6,052 nucleotides of DNA from Peptoniphilaceae bacterium. GTDB lineage: Bacteria > Bacillota > Clostridia > Tissierellales > Peptoniphilaceae. The notes under the pieces are model-generated. The model was not told the origin of the DNA. It was given only the letters and a program-made list of their open reading frames with translations, and ran no database searches. Positions 1 to 6,052 of this stretch are shown here, piece by piece. Position numbers and translations under genes: made by a program. Positions within the stretch are counted from its first letter, which is position 1. The number at the start of each line of letters is the position of its first letter. Where the stretch lies: contig JASBZD010000077.1 in assembly GCA_029983595.1 (NCBI GenBank), forward strand, positions 1 through 6,052. The letters are read 5' to 3'.

Positions 1-354
1 GGAGTATATGAGGGTTTTAAATCGATTGATAAGGATTATTTTTATCTTATGGACTCTATGAGAGCGACAGAGTTTCAAAAATTTCGATATCTTAAAATGC
101 CTATGGTTGCGCCGTCGTTTTTTTCTTCTTTAAAAATCTCGGTTTCGTACTCTCTTATTGGTGCGGTTATTGCCGAGTGGCTAGGAGGTTATAATGGTTT
201 AGGTGTCTATATGGTAAGGGTTAAAAACTCTTATGAATATGATAAGATGTTTGCGGTTATTATTGTTATTTCGATAGTTTCGCTTATTGCGATGGGTTTA
301 GTAAATCTACTTAGAAAATTTATTATTAAAGGAGATTTTTATGAAAAATATTAA
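1..354 (+). CDS. thiX: ABC transporter permease, ThiX/SsuC type (5'-truncated by window edge)
   Basis: The reading frame is open from the first base to the TAA at 352-354, giving 117 residues. A family permease is about 250 residues, so roughly the N-terminal half lies outside the window. The ATG at 49 is an internal Met, not the real start. The visible part holds the cytoplasmic EAA loop that docks on the ATPase (about codons 17-38, ending in the MP dipeptide 33-34, where the consensus is LP). A membrane segment follows (about 39-60, with the typical IGAVIAEWLGG ending), then a short loop with GLG (66-68), a last hydrophobic segment (about 84-104) and a basic tail. The IGAVIAEWLGG stretch is characteristic of ThiX/SsuC/TauC permeases. 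The ThiX call rests mainly on the ThiY-like gene that overlaps it by 14 bases. The conserved Gly of the EAA loop appears to be Arg21. TCG and GCG codons are more frequent here than in the next gene. Confidence 0.88.
   Translation, partial: GVYEGFKSIDKDYFYLMDSMRATEFQKFRYLKMPMVAPSFFSSLKISVSYSLIGAVIAEWLGGYNGLGVYMVRVKNSYEYDKMFAVIIVISIVSLIAMGLVNLLRKFIIKGDFYEKY
328..334 (+). promoter_or_regulatory. Ribosome binding site of thiY inside the thiX 3' end
   Basis: AAAGGAG lies 6 bases before the ATG at 341 and inside the last codons of the permease gene. It supports that start for the lipoprotein gene. It also means ribosomes finishing thiX pass over the thiY initiation region, so translational coupling is likely. 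Confidence 0.8.
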
Positions 355-1348
355 GTTTTTATTAGTGTTATTATTGGCTGTCGTTTTAATGGTTGGTTGT
401 GGAAATAATAATGAAAATCCTAATAGCTCTGGTAATAAAAATTCTAGCAAAAATAAGGTTACTTTCTGTCTAGACTGGACTCCTAATGTAAACCATACTG
501 GCGTATATGTGGCTAAAGATCTAGGTTATTATGAAGAAGCTGGAATAGATGTAGATATTATCCAGCCTGCTGATGGAGATGTTGAGGCTATTGTAGCTTC
601 TGGTAAATCAGATTTTGGAGTTAGCTTTCAAGATAATATAGCTCAAGCTAGAACTAATGGAGTAAATGTTACTTCTGTTATGGCTATTAGACAACATAAT
701 GGTTCTGGAATTATGAGTAGAAAAGGCGATGGAATTGATAGACCTAAGGGATTAGAAGGAAGAACATATGCTAGTTGGGAGCTACCTATAGAACAGGCTA
801 TTATTAAAAATATTGTCGAGACTGATGGTGGAGATCCATCTAAAGTTATTATCGTTCCATCTACTGTAAATGATGAGGTTGCTGCTCTAGATTCTAAGGC
901 TGTAGATGCGTTATGGATATATTATGGATGGGGCGGAGTTAGAGCTGAGGTAGAAGGATTTGATTTTGATTATTTTGATTTTATTTCAATAAATCCAGTG
1001 TTTGATTTCTATACTCCTGTTATAATTTCTAATGATGAACTTATCAAAGAAAATCCAGAGCTAGTAAATAGATTTGTTGATGCAACTTTAAAAGGGTTCC
1101 AATATTGTATAGATAACCCTAAAGAAGCTGCAGATATTTTATTAAAAAATGACCCATCATTAGATGCTGAGTTTGTACATGCTGCTCAAGAGTTTATTGG
1201 TCCTGAATTTAAGGCTGATGCTGAAATTTTAGGAATAGTTGATGAAACTAGATGGTCTAGATTTTACGAATGGTTAAATGAAAATGACTTATTAGTAAAA
1301 GATATAGACCCTATGGAAGGATTTACTAACGAGTTTGTATTAGAATGA
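341..1348 (+). CDS. thiY: Substrate-binding lipoprotein for a thiamine pyrimidine precursor (NMT1/THI5-like, ThiY type)
   Basis: This is the extracytoplasmic solute-binding subunit of the transporter, 335 residues and complete. A lipoprotein signal peptide is visible: Lys2 and Lys5, a hydrophobic core at about 6-18 and a lipobox ending MVGC with Cys20 as the lipid anchor. An Asn/Ser-rich tether (about 21-39) follows. The mature domain opens with LDWTPN (44-49) followed by NHTG (51-54), the hallmark of the NMT1/THI5-like family. Other family features are GYYEEAGI near 62, DALWIYYGWGG (189-199) and DFYTPVII (222-229). Characterised bacterial ThiY proteins bind formylaminopyrimidine or HMP, which feed thiamine salvage. 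I infer that ligand from family resemblance; a related ligand such as a riboflavin-type precursor is possible because RibY proteins share the fold. It is a binding protein here rather than a Thi5-type HMP synthase, as shown by the lipobox and the flanking permease and ATPase genes. Its stop overlaps the thiZ start. Confidence 0.9.
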   Translation: MKNIKFLLVLLLAVVLMVGCGNNNENPNSSGNKNSSKNKVTFCLDWTPNVNHTGVYVAKDLGYYEEAGIDVDIIQPADGDVEAIVASGKSDFGVSFQDNIAQARTNGVNVTSVMAIRQHNGSGIMSRKGDGIDRPKGLEGRTYASWELPIEQAIIKNIVETDGGDPSKVIIVPSTVNDEVAALDSKAVDALWIYYGWGGVRAEVEGFDFDYFDFISINPVFDFYTPVIISNDELIKENPELVNRFVDATLKGFQYCIDNPKEAADILLKNDPSLDAEFVHAAQEFIGPEFKADAEILGIVDETRWSRFYEWLNENDLLVKDIDPMEGFTNEFVLE

Positions 1349-2085
1349 AGATTTTAGAAACTAATAATATTATACATTCTTACGATAATGGAAAAGAGAT
1401 TTTAAATGGTGTAAATATCCACCTTAATAAGCAGGAGATTGTCTCTATTCTTGGGACTTCTGGCTCTGGAAAGACTACTCTTTTTAATATTATCTCAGGA
1501 AATATTACTCCTGATTCTGGAGAAATTTTGTATCATGGGATTAATATAAATGGGACTAAGGGTAACTTTTCTTATATGCTCCAAAAGGATCTTCTTTTCC
1601 CATATTATACAATTTTAGAAAATATCTGTTTACCTCTTAAAATTTCTGGTGTTAGTAAATGTGAAGCTTGGAACCAAGCAAGATCATATTTTAAGGAGTT
1701 TGGTCTAGAGGGTACAGATAATCTATATCCGCATGAGCTATCAGGTGGTATGAGACAGTGTGCGGCTTTACTACGCACTTATCTTAACCATAACGAGGTA
1801 ATTCTATTAGATGAGCCATTTTCTGCTCTAGATATGATTACTAAAGATGCTATGCACCACTGGTTTTTAAATGTGGTTAAAGAGCATGGTATTTCTGGAC
1901 TTTTTATAAGTCATGATATAGAAGAGGCTATATTTTTATCAAATAGAATATACATTTTAAGTGATGAGGGAACTATTTCTAATGAGTTTTTAATTTTTAG
2001 ACCTGATGATTCTGAGGATTTTAAGCTCAGTGAAAAGTTTTTAAGATATAAAAAAGCTATTACAAAAGCTATAGCATGGAAATAA
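1345..2085 (+). CDS. thiZ: ABC transporter ATP-binding protein, ThiZ/SsuB type
   Basis: This is the cytoplasmic ATPase that powers the import system, 246 residues, the usual length for this class. All nucleotide-binding motifs are intact and in order: Walker A GTSGSGKTT (37-45), Q-loop Gln80, signature LSGGMRQ (132-138), Walker B VILLDEP (152-158), D-loop SALD (160-163) and the switch His190 in SHDIEEA. The start ATG shares an ATGA overlap (1345-1348) with the thiY stop. No good Shine-Dalgarno sequence stands before it (only a weak CGAG around 1330-1333), so it is probably translated by termination-reinitiation from thiY. The fold alone fits nitrate, sulfonate, taurine or thiamine-precursor importers; the ThiZ assignment comes from operon context. 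No hairpin with a T-run follows the stop, so transcription may continue into glsA. Confidence 0.9.
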   Translation: MKILETNNIIHSYDNGKEILNGVNIHLNKQEIVSILGTSGSGKTTLFNIISGNITPDSGEILYHGININGTKGNFSYMLQKDLLFPYYTILENICLPLKISGVSKCEAWNQARSYFKEFGLEGTDNLYPHELSGGMRQCAALLRTYLNHNEVILLDEPFSALDMITKDAMHHWFLNVVKEHGISGLFISHDIEEAIFLSNRIYILSDEGTISNEFLIFRPDDSEDFKLSEKFLRYKKAITKAIAWK

Positions 2086-2157
2086 TTTATGTTTACGATT
2101 TCCCAAAGTTGGTTATTTATTTAATAAAGTTTAGATAAATATCATTTATAAAATTTT

Positions 2158-2163
2158 AGGAGG
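2158..2163 (+). promoter_or_regulatory. Ribosome binding site of glsA
   Basis: AGGAGG is a perfect Shine-Dalgarno core 5 bases before the ATG at 2169. It fixes the glutaminase start and shows that glsA is translated independently of thiZ, whose stop is 83 bases upstream. Confidence 0.85.
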
Positions 2164-2168
2164 TTATA

Positions 2169-3089
2169 ATGAAAGATTTAATTAAAGGAGCGTATGAAGA
2201 AGGGATAAAATTTGCAGACGAGGGGGTCGTAGCTGATTATATTCCAGAACTAGCTAAAGAAGATAAGTCTAAAGCTGGCGTGGTACTTATCAATAAAGAT
2301 GGGGATATTTTTGAGGCTGGCGAAGTAGAAAAAACTTTCTCAATTCAGTCTATCGTAAAAGTTGTGGCTTATCTTGTGGCGTTAGAAGAAATCGATCCTG
2401 AAAGAATTAGTGAGGCGATAGGGGTAAAACCTACTGCTTTACCATTTAATAGCGTTTTAGATGTGGAACTAGGTGGTGGAAAACCACGAAATCCTTATGT
2501 AAATGCTGGAGCGATGGCTGTTACAGGATTATTATATGAAAAATTTGGTGATGATACATTAGATTTAGTTTTAAATAAAGTGCGTGATTTAGCTGATAGA
2601 GATTCTATTGAAGTTTCTGAGTCTATCTATGAATCTGAACGAGATACAGCTTTTAATAATAGAGCTATATTTTATATGATGGTGGCACGTGGAGTGTTTA
2701 ATGAAGATATGCCAGTTGATAAAGTGGCGAATATGTATTTTAGAAACTGCTCTATCTTAGTTAATGCAAAAGATTTAGCTAGAATTTCTTCAGTTATAGC
2801 TAATGATGGTCTAGATGTAGTATCTGGAAAGAGAAAGTTTGATGAAAAATATGGACGTACTTTAAGAACTGTTATGGCAATGTGCGGTATGTATGATAAT
2901 TCTGGCGAGTTTGCGCTAAAAGTAGGTCTACCTGCTAAATCTGGAGTAGGTGGTGGAATTATTTCTGCATCTCCTGAAGGTATAGGAATTGGAACTTATT
3001 GTCCAGGTCTAGATGAGGCTGGTAATAGCTTAGTAGGCCAAAAGATGCTTGAGATTATTACTGATGAGCTAGATTTATATATTTATTAA
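2169..3089 (+). CDS. glsA: Glutaminase (serine-dependent beta-lactamase-like fold)
   Basis: Glutaminase hydrolyses L-glutamine to L-glutamate and ammonia in the cytoplasm. The 306-residue length matches bacterial glutaminases (about 305-310), and there is no signal peptide. The catalytic Ser-x-x-Lys dyad is Ser61 and Lys64 in FSIQSIVKV. The glutamine-binding set known from human GLS can be matched by motif and spacing: Tyr24 (DYIPELA), Asn111 (NAGAM), Glu156, Asn163, Tyr189 (MYFRNCS), Tyr241 (GMYDNSGEFA) and Val259 (PAKSGVGGGI). All are present, so the enzyme should be active. The dyad motif reads SIVK where many relatives have SISK, a change at a non-catalytic position. It follows the transporter genes after 83 bases with no terminator between, so partial cotranscription is possible, but no metabolic link is obvious. 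Likely roles are supplying glutamate and ammonia for amino-acid metabolism or acid buffering; the sequence does not decide between these. Confidence 0.97.
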   Translation: MKDLIKGAYEEGIKFADEGVVADYIPELAKEDKSKAGVVLINKDGDIFEAGEVEKTFSIQSIVKVVAYLVALEEIDPERISEAIGVKPTALPFNSVLDVELGGGKPRNPYVNAGAMAVTGLLYEKFGDDTLDLVLNKVRDLADRDSIEVSESIYESERDTAFNNRAIFYMMVARGVFNEDMPVDKVANMYFRNCSILVNAKDLARISSVIANDGLDVVSGKRKFDEKYGRTLRTVMAMCGMYDNSGEFALKVGLPAKSGVGGGIISASPEGIGIGTYCPGLDEAGNSLVGQKMLEIITDELDLYIY

Positions 3090-3102
3090 TAATTTTAACT
3101 TT

Positions 3103-3129
3103 GAGGTGGCAGTTAGCCATCTCTTTTTT
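3103..3129 (+). terminator. Rho-independent terminator of glsA
   Basis: GAGGTGGC (3103-3110) pairs with GCCATCTC (3116-3123) as an 8-pair stem with one G-U pair and a 5-base AGTTA loop. Six Ts (3124-3129) follow directly. It begins 13 bases after the glsA stop. The opposite flank is T-poor when read on the minus strand, so it should act mainly on plus-strand transcripts. Confidence 0.85.
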
Positions 3130-3130
3130 A

Positions 3131-3168
3131 TACAATAAAATAGCGTCAGCATGGGTTAACACTGACGC
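3131..3168 (-). terminator. Likely Rho-independent terminator of the minus-strand M16C peptidase gene
   Basis: GCGTCAG (3143-3149) and CTGACGC (3162-3168) form a perfect 7-pair stem with a 12-base loop that contains the palindrome GTTAAC. Read on the minus strand, the stem is followed by TATTTTATTG, a T-rich but interrupted tract. The stem starts 10 bases after the peptidase stop codon. The plus-strand flank (AATAATAAATTT) has no immediate T-run, so the minus orientation is the better fit. The long loop and broken T-tract make it less certain than the neighbouring terminator. Confidence 0.7.
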
Positions 3169-3178
3169 AATAATAAAT

Positions 3179-6046
3179 TTATTTATTTAAAAACTCTTCT
3201 CTCTCAAACTCAAACTCTGAATTTTCTATTATTTCTTCTGATCCGATTACGGCAGTTTTTATATCTTCAGCTTTTTTAAATATCTCTGAGAATGATTTTA
3301 TATCTGAAAGAGTAGTATTTATAGCTTCTTCTTTCATTTTTTCTAGCTCTTTTTCTCCAAAGCCTGACATATAACGACTAAGTGCGATAGCTGAATACAT
3401 CATTGGAGTTATTGGTGGGTCAAACTGATTCATAGAGGCTATTATAAAGTCAGTTACTTCTTTTTCAGAAATATTAAGATTTTCTAAGAACTCTGGAATA
3501 TTTTTATATACTTCAATAGTTTTATCAAGATTTGGGTCACGATATGAAAATGTAGTTATATTTTTACGATTCTGGATTGTGATGCCTGCTCCATATGCTC
3601 CTCCCTTAGCTCTAATCTGAGTATGAAGATATTCCCCAGATAAGATTCTTGTCATTACGCGCATTTTACCAGAGTCAGTATATCCTAATTTTTTAAAATC
3701 AAATCCTTGACTTACATAATCTACATTTGACGCATTTTTATAGGCTATAGAATTAATATTTTCTATATTTATTTCTAGATTTTCACTAAATTCTGGTAAA
3801 TCTTTATAAAGTTTATTAGCCCAATTATTGATTTTTTGATATTCTTCTTTATCTCCAGCTACTGAAAGAATTATTTTATTAGTAAATAATTTTTCATATA
3901 CTGATTTTAAATCTGATATAGTACTATCATCAAAATTATCTAAAAGATTTTTTATATTATTATAATATGATAGTCCGCCTAAAATATTAGATGTATAAGA
4001 AGATTTATCTATCATTGCGCTTACTTCATTCATCGCAAAGCTATTACCTGACTGCTCAATATATGATTCAAAGTTAGAGCGGTCTATAGTTAATAAGTCT
4101 TTTATACGCTTTTTATTTTCAAATTTTGTGCGAAGTATAATTTCTTCTGTTAGTTCTAATAATTTTTCAGTTTTTTCAGATAACGCTCGACCAGAAACTA
4201 CAGTATTAAGATAAAACTCATCTTTATCTTTTATCTGTGTAATACCAGGTCTAACACCTATCCCGCCAGTATGGATATCTATTTCGGTATTTAAATCTCT
4301 ATAACTATAATTTTCTGTATCTAGCGAGCCGATAAGTGATGTTACCATTGGGACTAGTTTTAGCTCGTCTTTAGTTAGGTTTTTTATATTAAATGCTAGA
4401 TTAAAATAGATAATGCCATTTGTAAATTCATCTGTATAAATTGATGGGAATTCATTTTCCTCAACTTTAGTATTAAGATGAAGTACGCCTTTAGATATAT
4501 CATCTTTTGTAAGTTTAGGGATAGTGTCTTTATCCTCTTTAGTGTCTTCTTTTAGCTGATATTCAGTAAGTTTTCTAGTATCACTAATAAGCTTATCTAT
4601 TTCATATTCATCTAGTGATTTTTTATATTCTTCTAATTTTTCTTTTAGTTCTCTATCTTTTTCTGAAAATAGGCCTTGTTTAGGAGATGATAAAATATAT
4701 ATTTTTTGAGTATTATTTAATATTCTCTCATAAATAAATTTTTCTAAATATCCATTATCAATTTTTTCTTTTAGACTATTTAATGTCTCGATAAGTTTTA
4801 GTGAGTCTATTGGGTCAGTTCCATATAACCAGCTAGCTAATGCAGAAATCCCTAGAATTACGCCCTTATGTATGCCGAATTCTTTAGCTTTAAACTCATA
4901 TTGGTTAATTACTGACTCTATAAGTTTTTTGTCAATGCCTTGTGAATAAGCATCACGTAATTTTTTCTCAATTAAAAATATAAACCTCTCTAAATCTTCT
5001 CCAGATGCGCCTTTAGCTACGATAAATAAATCTTGGAAATAATTTTCACTAACATATGTGAAATAGTCTTCTGCTAAACCACTTTCTAAAAGCTCATCTT
5101 TTAAAATAGAAGAATCAGACTCTAAAATTATATCGGATAAGACTTTAGCCATAATGCGGTCTTCTAGATTTTCACCTAGACCTAGCTCGACTCCATATAC
5201 ATAATATGCTTTATTATCTGTAGGATCGTCTTTTCCTACAGAGTAGTCTAGGCTAATACATCTAGGTTCTTCAAAAGACTCTCCTAGCTCGATAAGAGAC
5301 TCTGGTTTTTTATATGAAAAATTAGATAGATATTCACTATCGATATATTCTAAAACTTTTTTTATATCCATTTTTCCATTTAGGAAAATATAGGAGTTTG
5401 ATGGATTATAATATTTTTTATGAAAATCTAAAAAGTTTTCATAAGTAAGATTAGGTATATCAAATGGGTAGCCTCCTGAATCTAGATCATATGTAGACTC
5501 CGGATGTAACTTAGAGAACTGTTCAAAAACCTGTGAGTCAGAGTCTGAATAAGCGCCTCTCATTTCGTTATATACGACACCATTAATTTTTAGATCAGAA
5601 TTATTATCTTCTAGCTCATATCTCCAGCCTTCTTGTTTAAAAATTTCTGGCACTTCAGCTATACGCGGATAAAATACTGCATCTAGATATACATCCATTA
5701 AGTTAAAAAAGTCTTTTTCGTTACGAGTAGCAACTGGATATATAGTTTTATCAGGAAAAGTCATCGCATTTAAAAAAGTCTGCATAGATGAATTAACTAA
5801 ACTCATAAATGGCTCTTTTGTGCGATATTTTCTAGAGCCTGAAAGTACACAGTGCTCTAAAATATGCGCTACACCAGTTGAATCCTTAGGTGGTGTTTTA
5901 AACCCTATCCCAAAAGTCATAATTTCGTCATCATTTTCAATATAAAGTACTCTCGCCTTAGTTTCGTCATGTTCGAGAGAGTAAACCCTGGAGTTTAAAC
6001 TCTCTATAAATTCTTCGCCTAAAAGCGTATAATTTTTAATTTCCAT
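3179..6046 (-). CDS. M16C zinc metallopeptidase, presequence protease (PreP/Cym1) type
   Basis: This is a large single-chain peptidase of 955 residues, close to the usual 950-1000 of the family. The family degrades unstructured peptides inside a closed chamber. The inverted zinc motif HxxEH is HILEH (61-65): His61 and His65 bind zinc and Glu64 is the general base. Glu161 in VVYNEMRG, exactly 100 residues after His61 as in human PreP, is the third ligand. The C-terminal half carries RAKGGAYG, with Arg812 and Tyr818 at the spacing of the PreP substrate-binding Arg/Tyr pair. Order: catalytic N-terminal M16 domain (about 1-250), a second M16-like domain, a charged helical linker rich in Glu and Lys (about 450-510), the M16C-associated region, and a C-terminal M16-like domain. 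No signal peptide is present, so it should be cytosolic. The ATG starts where family members begin, but only 6 upstream bases are visible, so its ribosome binding site and promoter are outside the window. It is convergent with glsA. The in vivo substrate is unknown. Confidence 0.95.
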   Translation of the reverse strand: MEIKNYTLLGEEFIESLNSRVYSLEHDETKARVLYIENDDEIMTFGIGFKTPPKDSTGVAHILEHCVLSGSRKYRTKEPFMSLVNSSMQTFLNAMTFPDKTIYPVATRNEKDFFNLMDVYLDAVFYPRIAEVPEIFKQEGWRYELEDNNSDLKINGVVYNEMRGAYSDSDSQVFEQFSKLHPESTYDLDSGGYPFDIPNLTYENFLDFHKKYYNPSNSYIFLNGKMDIKKVLEYIDSEYLSNFSYKKPESLIELGESFEEPRCISLDYSVGKDDPTDNKAYYVYGVELGLGENLEDRIMAKVLSDIILESDSSILKDELLESGLAEDYFTYVSENYFQDLFIVAKGASGEDLERFIFLIEKKLRDAYSQGIDKKLIESVINQYEFKAKEFGIHKGVILGISALASWLYGTDPIDSLKLIETLNSLKEKIDNGYLEKFIYERILNNTQKIYILSSPKQGLFSEKDRELKEKLEEYKKSLDEYEIDKLISDTRKLTEYQLKEDTKEDKDTIPKLTKDDISKGVLHLNTKVEENEFPSIYTDEFTNGIIYFNLAFNIKNLTKDELKLVPMVTSLIGSLDTENYSYRDLNTEIDIHTGGIGVRPGITQIKDKDEFYLNTVVSGRALSEKTEKLLELTEEIILRTKFENKKRIKDLLTIDRSNFESYIEQSGNSFAMNEVSAMIDKSSYTSNILGGLSYYNNIKNLLDNFDDSTISDLKSVYEKLFTNKIILSVAGDKEEYQKINNWANKLYKDLPEFSENLEINIENINSIAYKNASNVDYVSQGFDFKKLGYTDSGKMRVMTRILSGEYLHTQIRAKGGAYGAGITIQNRKNITTFSYRDPNLDKTIEVYKNIPEFLENLNISEKEVTDFIIASMNQFDPPITPMMYSAIALSRYMSGFGEKELEKMKEEAINTTLSDIKSFSEIFKKAEDIKTAVIGSEEIIENSEFEFEREEFLNK

Positions 6047-6052
6047 AAAAAT

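Noticed and set aside
49..354. A complete 101-residue small membrane protein starting at the ATG at 49
   Set aside because: The frame stays open to the window edge, and the codons before 49 fit the permease family. No ribosome binding site precedes position 49. It is the tail of a longer gene.
341..1348. Thi5-type HMP synthase (an enzyme consumed while making HMP)
   Set aside because: The protein has a lipoprotein signal and is encoded between a permease and an ATPase gene, and I see no Cys-rich CCCFC-type motif. A transporter binding subunit is the better reading.
2109..2137. Possible promoter before glsA: TTGGTT (2109-2114), 17-base spacer, TAGATA (2132-2137)
   Set aside because: Each hexamer matches only about 3 of 6 consensus bases. 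In a gap this AT-rich such matches arise by chance, so it is not listed as a feature.
2114..2141. Inverted repeat TATTTAT / ATAAATA between thiZ and glsA
   Set aside because: The arms are only 7 bases and wholly A/T, with a 14-base loop and no T-run after them. This is expected by chance and too weak for a terminator or operator.
2147..2152. TATAAA as a -10 box for glsA
   Set aside because: A start about 7 bases downstream would fall in the Shine-Dalgarno sequence, and no -35 hexamer sits at 16-18 bases upstream.
3143..3168. The GCGTCAG...CTGACGC inverted repeat as an attachment site, CRISPR repeat or mobile-element end
   Set aside because: There is one copy only, no integrase or transposase nearby and no target duplication. 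Its place just after the peptidase stop with a T-rich flank fits a terminator.

Overview
This window comes from an AT-rich, low-GC genome whose coding style suggests a Firmicute: AGA, TTA and ATA codons dominate, Shine-Dalgarno sites are strong, and there is a Gram-positive-type lipoprotein. A host-associated or anaerobic Clostridia/Tissierellia relative (for example the Peptoniphilaceae) is my best guess. That placement rests on codon style and gene content only and is tentative.

Layout. Positions 1-2085 on the + strand hold a tightly packed ABC transporter operon: the C-terminal half of a permease (ThiX type, cut by the left window edge), a lipoprotein substrate-binding protein of the NMT1/THI5-like family (ThiY type), and a complete ATPase (ThiZ type). 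The genes overlap by 14 and 4 bases, which fits translational coupling. The likely cargo is a thiamine pyrimidine precursor such as HMP or formylaminopyrimidine. After an 83-base gap with no visible terminator comes a complete glutaminase gene (glsA, 2169-3089) with its own strong ribosome binding site. A terminator hairpin with a T-run follows it (3103-3129). A second hairpin (3143-3168), with its T-rich side facing the other way, ends a large minus-strand gene (3179-6046). That gene encodes a complete cytosolic M16C zinc metallopeptidase of the presequence-protease (PreP/Cym1) type, and its start lies 6 bases from the right window edge.

Together the genes suggest a scavenging lifestyle: vitamin-precursor import, glutamine deamination to glutamate and ammonia, and peptide breakdown. 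The link between the transporter and glsA is only positional. No RNA genes, mobile elements, CRISPR arrays or large repeats were seen. I found no convincing novel system: every gene belongs to a well-known family with its key residues in place. The points worth a second look are small: codon-use contrast in thiX, an Arg in the permease EAA loop, possible readthrough from thiZ into glsA, and the paired terminators.
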